Assembly (NCBI GenBank): GCA_028023455.1
Contig: JAQFVV010012402.1
Location: 11,760,292-11,824,291, forward strand
From: Epiperipatus broadwayi
Lineage: Eukaryota > Onychophora > Udeonychophora > Euonychophora > Peripatidae
Direction: 5' to 3'
DNA: 64,000 bases
A program made the position numbers and the translations under genes. Positions within the stretch are counted from its first letter, which is position 1. Every line of letters begins with the position of its first letter. Positions 1-11,739 of the stretch are shown one piece after another. The notes under the pieces are model-generated. The model was not told the origin of the DNA, did not search any database, and saw nothing but the letters and a program-made list of their open reading frames with translations.

Positions 1-814
1 GGCAGAATATATATATATAATTGCTTCTTGGTCTATGACTTGTGTGGGGATATTCTCTGGCGCTATTGCTTTATTGAGCTTCATTTTAAAAGTAAAACTA
101 TTACTGCACACTGGAATAGGTGTATCAGTAAGTAAAATAGGTTTTAAATATAATACTTTGCCAAATGCTTTCATCATATTTTGAAAGTCATTTATATTAT
201 AGCCAAAATAAGTATTTTTAATAGTGCCTGTAATAAAGTTTTTAAGGTTTGGATCTACAACTATTAAAGCATAATTTCCTATTGTTTTGATCTGAGTTAA
301 AAATTTATTTTTTTGATAATCTTCAAAGAATTCTAATGCCAAATATCTAGAGTTGGGGAGTTCCCCTATGCTTGAAATTGTTTCCCAACTTCCATTTGCT
401 GTTATAGCTTTATATAACATTTCTCTTGGGGAATTTGTAAAGCGTTAGGTTTTTATCAGTCGCAGCCAGGACAATCGATCTGTTTGAAAAAATTTTTTTA
501 AATGTATTGAAAAGCTTATTTGGTATTGTATTGTTAAATTCAATGTTTATTGTTATTAATTCTTCCTGAGACCAAATAGTCGATGGGGGCTCAGAGTTGT
601 TTTCTTAAACTAGATTTAGTTCATTCATATCATCGTTGGTTACTCTTCGAAATCTACTAGCTGCAATCGAGTTTGAGTGAGTTGTTATAACTTTATTTTG
701 AAAAGTAGCTTTTCTTACATTAGCATAAGTTTTTAAACTATTATTGATGTTTCCTTCGTTGGAGTTTATATTGGCACCATTCACATTTGAATTTTTTAGC
801 TGTGCCACCGCCAT
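1..814 (-). pseudogene. ORF1-like retrotransposon protein relic, truncated by window start
   Basis: On the minus strand an open frame starts with ATG at 814 and runs to a stop near 605. Related coding sequence continues to base 1 after that stop and one frameshift (near 420-440). Directly visible: a TYANV motif near residue 30, then a downstream block with FNNTIPNKLF, VLAAT and LTLYKF. The same order of motifs (SYANV, FNNSIPPQLH, ILAVT, DLYKF) occurs in the minus-strand protein at 49.1-50.2 kb, so the two are diverged copies of one family. Multi-copy status, a (S/T)YANV motif and repeated disabling changes suggest the ORF1 (gag-like) protein of a non-LTR retrotransposon. The family assignment is inference, because no RNA-binding domain could be named. 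The reading frame runs off the window, so its 3' end is unknown. Confidence 0.5.
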
Positions 815-960
815 GTTTGATATATATTTGACGATTTTCAGCCTGTGTATATACGTTGTTTTTTTTTATTGTTAATATTTTCTTTTTAAATACAATTTTT
901 TTTTAAAACTTATGTTTAAAATATATTCGGTTAAAAGGGAGGTTTTGGGTTTTTTTATTG

Positions 961-974
961 GGGGGGGGGGGGGG
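961..974. repeat. G homopolymer
   Basis: A run of 14 G on the + strand just upstream of the trinucleotide array. It is simple sequence with no gene signal. Confidence 0.9.
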
Positions 975-1086
975 AAGTGTTAAAAAAACGAATTACCTTT
1001 GAGTTTTCCGAATTTTTAAAAGTTTTTTATTTAGAAGTTCGTTGGCATGTTGTACTCGCTGCACAGCAGGACCGCAGATCTTCTTC

Positions 1087-1291
<205 letters not shown>

Positions 1292-1458
1292 CTGGTATTG
1301 TATTGATGTTATTGAGCTATCATTGTCTTCATAGGTTACAAATTTGGTTTGCCCAGTGCATTGGCTTTTGGTCGGTTGAGGGGTTCTGATCGATTGCTCT
1401 GATTTTCTATGTTGTGTGCTATTGTTCTTTTTTTGATCGCCTTTCTTTGTTTTGGTTA

Positions 1459-1536
1459 TAATATATATACTTATAATGCTCATTACCTAGTTAACTCAAC
1501 TTGCCTTTCGAATGGAGAATTAATATTCACAATGAA
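1459..1536 (+). repeat. Direct repeat, copy 1
   Basis: About 75 bp including the words CCTAGTTAAC and TGGAGAATTAA, repeated with moderate divergence at 1908-1985. The two copies bracket a foldback and a tRNA-like segment. They may be terminal repeats of a small composite element or an older duplication; no coding is present. Confidence 0.7.
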
Positions 1537-1569
1537 AAAAGGCTAATAGATTTATTTGGGTACTTAGGT

Positions 1570-1770
1570 GTTAGACACATTGTTCGTGTTTGCAATGACA
1601 GAATGCCATACTTTTCTCCAGTGGGGGAGGGAGATGTTTGTGACAACAGAATGCCATAGTTATAACTTTTTAATACATTTTTAAAAGTTGTGAAATTTTT
1701 TTAATATGCCTCATTAAAAAGTCATAACTAAGCCATTCTGCCATTGCAAATACAGACAGCATGTCTAATT
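1570..1770. repeat. Foldback (inverted-repeat) element, about 200 bp
   Basis: The left side (GTTAGACACATTGTTC..TTTGCAATGACAGAATG.. then GTTATAACTTTTTAA) is the imperfect reverse complement of the right side (TTAAAAAGTCATAACTAAGCCATTCTGCCATTGCAAA..GTCTAAT). The left arm carries an extra GGGAGG-containing insertion that repeats the word ACAGAATGCCATA. It resembles a decayed MITE. No target duplication was confirmed. Confidence 0.6.
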
Positions 1771-1804
1771 CATAACTACCCTTTATTGCTCAGAAGTGCA
1801 TAAG

Positions 1805-1905
1805 AAGTTTGAGCTTCAAAACTGAGCACCGGAATCATTTCTGGACTTTCACTCCCAAATTGGATGCTCTATCAACTGCACCAAACCGTGCTGGGTACTT
1901 ACACA
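1805..1905 (-). repeat. tRNA-derived SINE-like segment
   Basis: Read on the minus strand, TGGTGCAGTTGATAGAGCAT is a good RNA polymerase III A box with the D-arm wording typical of tRNA-derived SINEs. A weaker B-box-like stretch with GATTCC follows about 35 nt later. A full cloverleaf is not formed, so it is a SINE head or a tRNA pseudogene rather than a working tRNA. Confidence 0.5.
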
Positions 1906-1907
1906 AT

Positions 1908-1985
1908 AATATATAATATACTTATAGTGCTCTCTACCTAGTTAACCCAATTTGCCCTCCAAGTGGAGAATTAACACACACAATG
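1908..1985 (+). repeat. Direct repeat, copy 2
   Basis: Second copy of the 1459-1536 repeat. Shared words include ACTTATA, TACCTAGTTAAC and TGGAGAATTAA, each followed by CACAATGA. Period between copies is about 450 bp. Confidence 0.7.
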
Positions 1986-2089
1986 ATAAGTGTGTATTAT
2001 AATGTCAAGTTGATAATTATTTTGTACCAGATGTACCTGGCCTATGGGAAGGCATATTTTTTAATTGGTTGCTTTATCAAATTTTGTCT

Positions 2090-2310
2090 GCTTTGTGGAA
2101 TTACTTGCTTTGAATTAAATGCTCATAATCAGATTAGGTCTCTTAAATATAAGGAAGGAATTACTTTCTTTGCATAAAAGATTTTGTAAAAAAATTACTG
2201 TTATTAATGGCGGAATTAATTCCTTTGCATAAAATATATTTTGTAATAAAAATTATGGATTGTTAAATATAAAAGAGGGAATTATTCCTTTGCATATGGT
2301 TTGTTAGGTA
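2090..2310 (+). repeat. Degenerate tandem repeat, about 60-65 bp unit
   Basis: The phrase GGAATTA..TTTGCATA recurs at about 2155, 2213 and 2278, followed each time by a TTTTGTAA/TTGTTA-like tail. It is non-coding; short frames across it are not conserved between units. Confidence 0.5.
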
Positions 2311-3800
2311 TAGTTATTTATAAAAACAAATTTAAAGTTGTTTTTTTTTTTATTTTTCAGTTATAAATTTGATAATGTTATGAACAAACATAATAGTTAT
2401 TTTTAATTGGTTGTGAATTTCACACATGACGGCCTTACTCACAAATATACATTCATATGGATTTTATGTATATAGATAATTATCACACTGAGAAAATTAT
2501 TTTTTAAAAAATCATTAAATATGGACTTTCTTCCTTACATGTTTTAGCAGCTATTTATAAACAAGAATAGTCATTCTAGCGCCTGAAAAAAAAAAGACAA
2601 TAAATTAGTTAATGAATCACAAATGTTTTCACATGTATTCATTTCATTTAATTTTTTATTTGACATCTGGTAATGCTGATTTTTAACTTCTGCAATGAAT
2701 GTTACTTTTTGAAAGATAATTTTTACTTCTCCATCTTATTCAATCCTCTGTCATATCCATCCAATGAAAGCAATCAATATTACACTTTTTTAAAGTGTAT
2801 GAACTAATATTTATAATATAAGCAAAGTCTTCATCTTCATAATTTATGCTGAAGTGAATGTATATGCAAAATAATATTATAGAAATACGATAACAAGAAT
2901 TTGAGACCAATTGGTCTTACCATCATGATTTCAGATTATAGAGTATCTTTAAATGAAATTTGTCCACATATTTTTGTTTTATGTTGATAAGGGTTTATGT
3001 TTCATTTTTATAAAATGAAGTGAACAGTATAAACTGATTTAATTAAAATATTTCTCTCTTTAGCCTATTTTTTAGAATGTAAATTGAGCAGAAACACATT
3101 TGTATCTGTATTGTTCATCCATGACTGCCTACTTACATAAAAAGTACCATCCTGATTGCTTATTATTCTCAAACTGATTCTCTGCTTTTGTTTCAAAGTA
3201 TATATATATAGAACTGAATTGAAATGTAATAATAGAATTTTATATATTCTCATTTATATAAATATATTTTATTCTGTAATTAGCTAGGGAGGGTGGACTT
3301 TGTTTTTGAAAAATGAATCAGTTATTAACTAATTAAAATGATAAAGTTGAATATAAGATTCTTCTTAAGCAATACACGCCTAGAAATTTTTACTTTGAAA
3401 AAGAATTCAAGGCAACATAAAGTTTTAGTATTTTATTAGGTTAGTTATTCTTGAACTTTGAAGTGGAGATGTATAACATAGTTTTTCAATGAATATTATT
3501 CAAGAGATTTGGAATAAATTAATAAATGTTGCATTATTGAAACATAAAATCAGTTTTATCAGTTAATAAGTAAATACAGTACTATTATTATAAGATTATT
3601 TATTTATATATAATCAAAATATTAATTATATATAATGGCAATCTATTATTGATAATAAACAAGTGTTAACATTTGATTGTAGTTACCTATGTCACATTTT
3701 TCCAATTGCTTCCTGGAAGAGAAAATATAGAAATACCTACAAAAATGATAATTCCTGAAGGTTTATGATGATAGTATTTTTGTTGTACTTTTATATTGGA
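2311..3800. other. AT-rich sequence, nothing recognised
   Basis: No conserved reading frame, tRNA-like box or convincing long repeat was seen in this stretch. Short TA tracts occur. Short open frames have no recognisable motif. Confidence 0.5.
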
Positions 3801-3814
3801 CTATTTCCAGAGCC

Positions 3815-4160
3815 ATACCACACTACAAAGAATTCTAACATCTACAAAGCCTAAACTTGAAATGCTGAAAAAAAAAACTGCATCTATGAAATGCCATGTG
3901 AATGTGGAAGAATGTACATTGGTGAGACCTGTCTTCCCATTGAAAAGCACTTGCAAGAACCCAAAGTGATGTTTAGAAGAGAGAAAATAGATGGGTTTAA
4001 AATAACAGACCATGTATGTTCCAGTGAGCTTATGTTCAATTCGGATAAAAATATTGGATAGAGAAGAAAAGGTACAAAGAAGAAAATTTAAAGAAGCTGC
4101 TCACATGACAATGGCAAACAAGCCCATAGGTCAACCTAATGTGACTAAATGTATGGGAAA
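3815..4160 (+). pseudogene. Penelope-like element GIY-YIG endonuclease relic
   Basis: From 3882 the plus strand reads IYEMPCECGRMYIGET, which is the start of the GIY-YIG nuclease domain that Penelope-like elements (PLEs) carry after their reverse transcriptase: the IYEIPC-like strand, then the YIG motif. It continues with CLPIEKHLQE in place of the usual Arg helix, KITDH for the xTxH/TGH region, then an in-frame TAG near 4060. A frame change leads to DREEKVQRRKFKEAAH, matching the conserved E-containing C-terminal helix (RKxKEAxxI). No reverse transcriptase remains upstream. The copy is 5'-truncated and dead. The family call rests on the motif order; identity of the individual PLE subfamily is not resolved. 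Confidence 0.75.
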
Positions 4161-4250
4161 CACTAATTAACTTTGCTCTTAAGAAGAAAAAGAGAAATCA
4201 GGATGAACCTCATAGATATGTATATGAAATTTCTACTGATTTCTGCCTTT

Positions 4251-4330
4251 GGCAGGATGGCTCACTTAGTTAGAGCATTACCTTAAAATTCAATGTTCAA
4301 GAATCTAAGGGTCCAGATTCAATTTCCATG
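4251..4330 (+). repeat. tRNA-derived SINE-like head
   Basis: TGGCTCACTTAGTTAGAGC at 4258 fits a Pol III A box and GGGTCCAGATTC at 4309 fits a B box, spaced as in tRNA-derived SINEs. It lies just downstream of the PLE relic and upstream of a hammerhead-like motif. It may be a SINE inserted in, or fused to, the PLE 3' region. Confidence 0.5.
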
Positions 4331-4361
4331 CTAGTACTGTTACTGATCAGACCAGCAACAC

Positions 4362-4395
4362 CTGAAGAAGAGGGGAGAATAATACCTCTCGAAAT
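4362..4395 (+). ncRNA. Hammerhead-ribozyme-like motif (degenerate)
   Basis: CTGAAGA fits the CUGANGA core, followed by an AGAGG/CCTCT stem with an 11-nt loop and then CGAAA. The pair closing stem II next to the core is A/C rather than G-C, so it is probably inactive. Stem I and III partners were not convincingly found. It is about 200 bp downstream of the PLE nuclease relic; hammerheads are known in PLE terminal regions. Confidence 0.35.
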
Positions 4396-4528
4396 GTTAT
4401 GCATATACTAACCTGTGTGCTATTACTAACAATTGAATATATTTGGAATATTTAAATAAAGTTAACTTTTTTAAAGACAATCAGTGCTTATATTAGATGA
4501 TGGAAATAGTTCAATATATAAATATACC

Positions 4529-5146
4529 AAAACTCTCTCCATACAGTAGTGCCACTCTAAGTAAGACAGAGTAATCAATGGATGCCAGAAGGCTTGTGCA
4601 TAAAATCCCTATCTAGTGTCTACTCATCCAATATCCCCAAACTAATTTCTAGCTTATGGCCTTCATCAGTGAGGAACCTTGGATCTGAGAGCACTGCACC
4701 TAGATCTTAGGATCTAATGCAACCCTCCAGCAGCCACCTTTTAACTCTATATAACTACTAAACTATGAGAATAAAATTGAAAACATGCAGATATTTTCAA
4801 TCTAAGCTTAATAGCTCAAACAGTCGTATGGGTCTGAATTCAGTTCAGCACCCATACATTTTAGATTTGAAAATATCTCTGTGTTTTCAATTTTATTCTC
4901 ATAGTTTAGTAGTTATAGTAGTTATATAAAGTTAAAAGGTGGCTGCTGGAAGGTTGCATTAGATCCTAAGATCTAGGTGCAGTGCTCTCAGATCCAAGGC
5001 TCCTCACTGATGAAGGCCATAAGCCAGAAACTAGTTTGGGGATATTGGATGAGTAGGCACTAGATAGGGATTTTATGCACAAGCCTTCTGGCATCCATTG
5101 ATTACTCTGTCTTGCTCGAGTGGCACTACTGTATGGAGAGAGTTTT
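4529..5146. mobile_element. Foldback MITE, 618 bp, long inverted arms
   Basis: Nearly the whole segment is one palindrome: the sequence from 4529 (AAAACTCTCTCCATACAG) inward is mirrored by the sequence ending at 5146. Arms are about 285 bp each with few mismatches. The centre carries a second small hairpin (GTATGGGT at 4826-4833 with ACCCATAC at 4850-4857). The outermost CCATACAGTAGTGCCACTC is also the terminus of the miniature palindrome at 20024-20130, so this is a family. No protein is encoded. Transposase source unknown. A clear target duplication was not identified; the left flank resembles the tandem repeat at 5211-5300. Confidence 0.85.
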
Positions 5147-5210
5147 GTCTATTATAACAACAGTTATGAGCAAGCATGGAAGATAGTGATCATGTGATGT
5201 TTTAAGGTTT

Positions 5211-5300
5211 AATATAAATATACCAAAGTAATGATGGTAATGATAATGGAAATAGTCTAATGTATAAATATACCAAAGTAATGATGGTAATGATAATGTT
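5211..5300 (+). repeat. Tandem duplication, 50-bp period
   Basis: ATAAATATACCAAAGTAATG begins at about 5213 and again at 5263. The left flank of the foldback at 4529 (4500-4528) resembles the same unit (GATGGAAATAGT.CAATATATAAATATACC), so the foldback may have landed in this array. Confidence 0.8.
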
Positions 5301-5309
5301 AAGTCGAAT

Positions 5310-7540
5310 TTTATCAAAGTTTTAAAATTATTAGTAATAGATGTAAAGGGGATTACAGTCCAACTTGGAAAATCATAGCAAGATGATTAAATCTTCTAGC
5401 CAGATATGTGATTATATTGTTTTTGTTCTTTTAAAAATAAAAGAAGTGTTGCATTACTAGAAGAAAAAAAAAACCTATAAAAAACAAAAAAATGCAAATG
5501 AAAATCTGTTTATTTAACATTTTATAAATTTGACCACATTGAAAGTCTCATTCTTGTATTAAATAATTTTGAGTTCGGTTTTTTTAAGTATAATAGAAAT
5601 TACTGGCATCAAAAAATTTTCATTGGGCATACACATACACATATAATAAGTATTTCATTCACAAATTTTATACTAGAAATTGATTTATTACAAATATATT
5701 AAGATATTTGATTTTCAAAAATGTTCTTACAGTTTTTATTTACCATTTTTACAAAGAGAAGCCAAACCATTTTATATAAATTAAATCCCTGTTTGTTTTA
5801 GCATAATAGTAAAATGGCAGACTTGAGAGCAAAAATCCTTGGATCAAAAGATTTTGAATGCTTAAATGATAAGTGATCTGAGCAAACTAATCATTTAATT
5901 ATTTAATATAAATTCCATTTTTTTATATTTATGAATATATTACAAATTTTTCTTCAGCACTACATATATATATATGCAATGCATATATTTTTTTAAAATG
6001 TACACATTAATATTTTTTAATATATATATTTTGACATCAGTTTATTTAAAAAAAGTTGTTAAATTTCAACTTTATAATCCAAATTTTGCATTCTAATATT
6101 AATAAAGGATTTTGCAAAATAACTTCTAGTTTAGTTGTATTATACTAAAATCTTTTTATCATATTGCCAGTGTGTCTGATATATTGCACTTCTCAGTAGG
6201 ACCAATAGAAAAATATTTATACAAATCAACAAAACTTACAGGAAGAGCATGAAAGGTTTGACTAAAAAAAAAAAATACTTGCAGAAATTTTGCCCTCTGC
6301 TGGAGTTATCATCCATCATAACTGACACATATAAGATATTTCAAAAGTAGATAATGAGTAAAAAAAATAATAAAGTGAAATATGAGCATGTTGAATCACT
6401 TTCTTTTTTAAATTTTGAAAGTTTTTTATGATAATATTTGTTGTCAATAACTTTTGAAAAATTGAAAAATTTATCAAAAAATATTTTATTTACAAACCAT
6501 GATGAAAAATATGGTTTGTTAAATTTCTTCAAAGTTTTTTATTTTATTTATATAAATCTACACTTTCATGTACTTTTGAGATTATTTCAGCTGTGTACTA
6601 CAAATTATTTTTAACTGTTATTATGATTCATTTCATAATCTTTTTTATCTAGCTTATTTTATAGTGTTAATCGTTTTTTATAATTCTCTTATTTCAAAGA
6701 AAATATGATTTTTTTTTCTTTTCTGTTATGCTCAATAAATTGTCTGGGGACCTCTGGTGTTAAAATTACAAACCCCTAAAAAGTATTTATATATGCATAT
6801 GCTACAAAGAAAACTAATGTTTCATTATAATAAATAAAAAAATTCATGTAATATATGAGAACAGGAAAAAGTTTGCTACTATTTGAAAGAAATACTTGGA
6901 TTTTCTTCTCTCTGAGGCCTTAGAAAAACAAATGCAGCATTATTAATATGGAAAACAAACCTAGACAGGCTGACCACCAATATGTGTCACTGAAAGTGTT
7001 GAATTTATTGGTTTTTATCTTTGAGTTTAAGAACAAGAAACATAATGGTGTTTTTGCATGATAATTTTTTAACTGAAATATTAGTTGGCTTTTTATGAAG
7101 GTAGGATGAATGGGTACATGTAAGTTTGAGTGAACATACTCTTTTACATTTGCAATCATGACATTTTTTTCCAGGAGAGTGGGGATGTAATGACAGGATT
7201 GTGAGAATCCTCTGATTGTGGATCTAAGCTGTCATTCAATGATGATCTTTTATTTAGTTACTGACTATGGTCATGTGAATAAAGATTGCCTGAGTATAAC
7301 ATTGTCAAGTTAGATTGTATTTTGATAAACAGAAAATATATATTTGAAGATTAATGTGTTTGATAGATTTAATATAGGAAGTGATCATTGATTAGTGAGA
7401 TGTAGGATATGTGCTAATTTATATTAGCAGTTAATCTAATCATAAATATTCCCATTAATTTCTGCTAAACTTGGTAATCATTTTAAAATAGTAACAGACT
7501 TTTGCTCTTGAATTAAATACAAGGACTAATATCCTGTTAA
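5310..7540. other. AT-rich sequence, nothing recognised
   Basis: No domain-bearing frame, no SINE-like boxes and no convincing terminal repeat were found. Short TA tracts are present near 5960 and 6010. Confidence 0.5.
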
Positions 7541-7559
7541 GGTCAGCTGCACAGATAGC

Positions 7560-9150
7560 TATAGCAAAAATAACAATTGATCAGAAATTGAAAGTGTATC
7601 CATTTATAAAATATTTGATATGTTGGTACAAATAAAAGTTATTGATTATATTATATAATATAACGGTAATTGGCAATAAAAGGTGCAATGGAGAATAAAA
7701 TCTCAAGAATATGATATAAAATCTCAGCATTGGAAGGTAAGTTGTTTTAGCAGTAACAAAGAAAATATGTCATTATTAAGAACAAGAAAACAAAATAGCC
7801 TCTATAATAATATTGTAAATGAAGAGATGAGTGATCCAATTGAATTTATGAAAAATAGAAAAGCTTCAGGAATGATGGAATTATTACTGACATCATAGAG
7901 AAGTTTTTAATAAGCACTATACCAAATGTCTAAATAATGAAAACATAGATGATTTGAGGAAGATAATTGTGGTATTAAAATTTAAAAAAGGTGGAACAAA
8001 AATCTGTTGAATGTTCTATCAAGTCAATATAAGATATTTATTAAGAACATTATAATTTATTTTTACAAACCTTTGATTCAAACCAATTACTAGAGTAAGT
8101 TGAATTTAAAAAATGATTATAGCATAGAAAATCATATCCAAGTATCCAAAAAAGTTATAGAAGGGACCTCATCCTTTCATTCATTCTACATTATATTTGT
8201 GGATTATGAAATGGTTTACTATAATTTCTGCAGTGATTAAGACTTTGAAATATCAAGATATAGACTTAGGATATAATCAAATACTAAACAAAATTTATTA
8301 AAATGCAATATATTAATGATTAAATTACATGATGACACTAAAAAGATTAACATTGGTAAGCTTATATAACAAAGTAATTCCATGTTTTAAACATTTTTGA
8401 TAACAGTTTTGTGGGAAGTATTTTGTAGATTAAAGTGAGATGTGCTCAATGCATAAAAATAAATTAAAATTATTTAAGTCATCTAGATTTTTTAGATGAT
8501 GTGACTTTTTAAAAATAATGCTTCAGAATTGCTACAAGGGTTATCAGATAAAAGCAAGAAAATAAAACTAAAAATAAATATTAAAAAATGAAAAAGACAT
8601 ACTAAAGTAATGTTCAGTGATTTTTGAAAAAAAGTGAGAAAAAAAGATTGATAAGAATGAAAAATAAGAAGTTAATAATTGCAAATATCTTGGTCAGATT
8701 ATTAAAACAGATAGGTGGTAGTGTAATTAATAAAATTAATCATAGAATTAAAAATGCATGGAGTGCTGTTGATAAAAATAATTATTAAAAGAAACCATAC
8801 CTACTTATTTGAAAGGGAAGGTTTTTAATAGGTATGCCTTATTATTTTACTCATGTGAATCTGAAACTTGAATACTTACCAATAGAGCAATAGAGACTTG
8901 AGATTACAGAACAAAGAGGAATTAAAAGTGAAATACATGTGTGAAAAGACATTGACATCTTTGAAAGAATTAAGAGATTGTAAATGACCTAGAAAGAGAC
9001 CATTTGTGAAATGGATAGTATAAGGAAGTTTTTTTTAAGTATTGTGAAAAAGAGAAATTATAGATAAAGGCAATTGGATTATGAAAGACCATCCTGAAAT
9101 GGATTATTAATGGTTGAAAATGATGATGAGAAATATAGGATTTAATATGT
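7560..9150 (+). pseudogene. RTE-like LINE reverse transcriptase relic
   Basis: A degraded non-LTR reverse transcriptase lies on the + strand in shifting frames. Pieces in the expected order: NRKASG (from the linker KNGKASG.DGI, near 7850), a KFKKGG block (near 7985; usually FKKGDK), KVIEGTSSFHSFYIIFVDYE (about 8150-8210; FVDYE is RT motif A), DDTKKINIGK (about 8330-8360, preceding RT motif B), SDKSKKIKLKINIKK (about 8545-8590) and LEYLPIEQRLEITEQRG-like sequence (about 8865-8930), corresponding to the region after the catalytic domain, where TQR(A/G)MER-type motifs occur. Many stops and frameshifts make it non-functional. The YADD-type catalytic motif is lost. Clade assignment to RTE-like LINEs is from remembered motif resemblance. 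Confidence 0.65.
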
Positions 9151-9599
9151 TTATTAATAAACTGTGTGCATTTAATAACAGTAGACTTAAAAATCATAAT
9201 ATAATAATACTTTAAAAAAAAAAAAAAGAAATATATTTCATATTGAAGTAATAATTTTTTTTTTGTTATGGATTTTTCTCTAGTTTATTCAACAATAATT
9301 TTAAAAGTATTGATGTTAGTAAATATAGTATTCCTTAATTAGCTAAGCATTACATTTTTTATTCATGTAAAAATTTACTTCCAATATTTGATAATTTTTG
9401 TAAATTGTAATTGAAATGAAATTTTACCTCAATTGCAAATGATATATTATTATGAATATTCATATTAATAGTGCAACTTTTTTTTTGTGCTAATTTTGTT
9501 ATTTCTAAGTAAACAATATTATTTTATTTTTTATTAGGTACTTAATAAACAATTTGATTAATTAGCCTGTTTAATTAAAGAAACAAATTTTTAAAAAAA

Positions 9600-9802
9600 A
9601 TCCTTCTTTTTCTTTTCAAAAACTTTATTTTTTTATATTAATACTGAACATATATACTAAACATATATATTTATATAATACAATCTCCAATGTTTCAACT
9701 GTTCTATATTCTTACAGTTATTTTCAAGGAAACGTTGGATTGTATTATATAAATATGTTCAGTATTAATATAAAAAATAAAGTTTTGAAAAAAAAAAAGG
9801 AT
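9600..9802. mobile_element. Foldback MITE, about 200 bp
   Basis: The left arm (ATCCTTCTTTTTCTTTTCAA..ATTAATACTGAACATAT..TATATAATACAATC) is mirrored by the right arm ending AAAAAAGGAT at 9802. The unpaired centre is about 9700-9727. The left arm has a duplicated ACATATATACTAA stretch missing on the right. No coding capacity. Confidence 0.8.
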
Positions 9803-11450
9803 TTTTTTATTTTTTATTTGTTGATGTTATTGGAGAATATATATATATTTTAAAGAAAAAAGTGATTGTATATTTGTTGTGTTATAATATATGTAAATTA
9901 AAGAAAAGACTGCAGTCCTGGATAATTTCCAGGCCCAAGTTTTGTTCAGTACTTATCAATACCAAATGTTTACATTTTGATTTATAAGTATCAAACTTAT
10001 ACCATCTATTTCATATAAATACTTTTATGACTATTACAAATCATTTATTAAAATAGAGATTATTATGCCATTCATGAACTAAATATAAATTTTAAACTTT
10101 AGTTTTAAAGATTAATAAGCTTAGTTTATTTATTTTTAATCAAAAAAAATACATGGAATAGTGAAATTCAACTCTGTCTCTCATTTCCCCTCTAACATGA
10201 TATTGGAAGATTTTTGTTTCAATACATAGTGACATGGTCATGTGTCTTACGGCATACAGCATAGTAGAGTGTGTGTGCATGTATATATATATAAAGTTGA
10301 AAAGAAAAGAAAAAAAATTATAAATATTTTCTATATTACACTGGAATAACAATTAAGGATTAAATAATTTTGAATTTAAATTTTTTTATTATAAATTAAA
10401 TGTTTAAAAAAGTATACTTAATATTTTATTAATTCTAATTTTGAAATTAAAACAAGCATGTTTTTATATTACAATATATATATACTGATAATTATAAAAT
10501 TCCACTATCTATTTTGATTACATTTTTTTAATTAAGGCTTGTATAACACATTTTAATCCTACAAAGTTTTTTGAAAGTAAGTAAAATTGAAAAGAGTTAT
10601 TAACCTTTTTCAATCAAGATAAAGAAAACTTTTAATTACTGGGTGTGTGTTTTTAAAGTTCTAGAGTTATACAGAATTACTATGAATATATAATTTAAGG
10701 CAAGACAGTGCAAGTCCAGCTGCTGTTTCTAGTTCATAACAGTAGAGTTTGGATTTACATGGAAGCAAAACCCAGCTTTTATATGGTTCATAGCCTTATA
10801 TATGTGTGTATTAGATGGAAATTAACTGTAGGGATCTCACTGTAGGCCAATAGTTGTCAGATTATACTTTTCCTAAAGATGACAAGTCAGTTTTATTGTT
10901 TTAAAAAAGGACCAGCTTACTCAGTGAGTCCATCAGCTTGCTCAAGGATTACTTTATATATATATACTGTTTTATTTATATGCAGAGAAGCATAAATAAG
11001 GTGCTGCATCATATATATATATAAAGAACAGCTGGTGAGTTATTTTATATAATTTCTTTAGTGAAAATGACAATTATAATTTTTAAATTACAATTTTTTT
11101 TTAAAAAGTAAATAACTTTATTCACCAACAAGTAAGATGTATTTCCAGTATATTTTTTTTTAAAAAAAGTAAACTCCAAAAATCTTTCTAGATTAGGAGG
11201 GGGGAACTTTCTGGGGTATTTTTTAAAGACATATATAGTTAATCAAGAGAAAATAACTTTCCCAACTGAATCTCATGATAATTTTCTTTTTTAAAAAAAA
11301 AGAAAAACTTTTTTCATTTTGTTATATACACACACATACATGTGAGTTTTATGTATATTTTCAACATGAAATTAATTGTGAAAAATAAAATATTTGTAAT
11401 TTTATTTTGACAAATTAAAATATGATATAAATGTCAGTGTATGTACATTT
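9803..11450. other. AT-rich sequence; short TA tracts only
   Basis: No gene or repeat structure was recognised with confidence. 10690-11030 is slightly richer in G and C (words such as AGTCCAGCTGCTG), and may belong with the dispersed repeat that follows, whose other copy has a comparable stretch at 34370-34680. This link is weak. Confidence 0.4.
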
Positions 11451-11460
11451 CCATGCACAC

Positions 11461-11678
11461 ACACATATATGTTAAATCAGTCATTAATTTTGTATTACAA
11501 AAAGTGAATTTCATTTATAGGTTTATGACAATCATAAATTATTATATCACATATCTGTGTACTTACACACACACATATATGTTAAATCAGTCATTAATTT
11601 TGTATTACAAAAAGTGAATTTCATTTATAGGTTTATGACAATCATAAATTATTATATCACACATCTGTGTACTTATGT
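11461..11678 (+). repeat. Recent 110-bp tandem duplication
   Basis: GTTAAATCAGTCATTAATTT begins at 11471 and again at 11581. The following about 95 bases match with a single difference (ATATCTGTG versus ACATCTGTG). The near identity marks a young duplication in otherwise old sequence. Confidence 0.95.
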
Positions 11679-11739
11679 ATAAGTGTGTTTTATCTAAACC
11701 TATTGAAACCTATTTGTAAATTACAATATAATATTGGAT

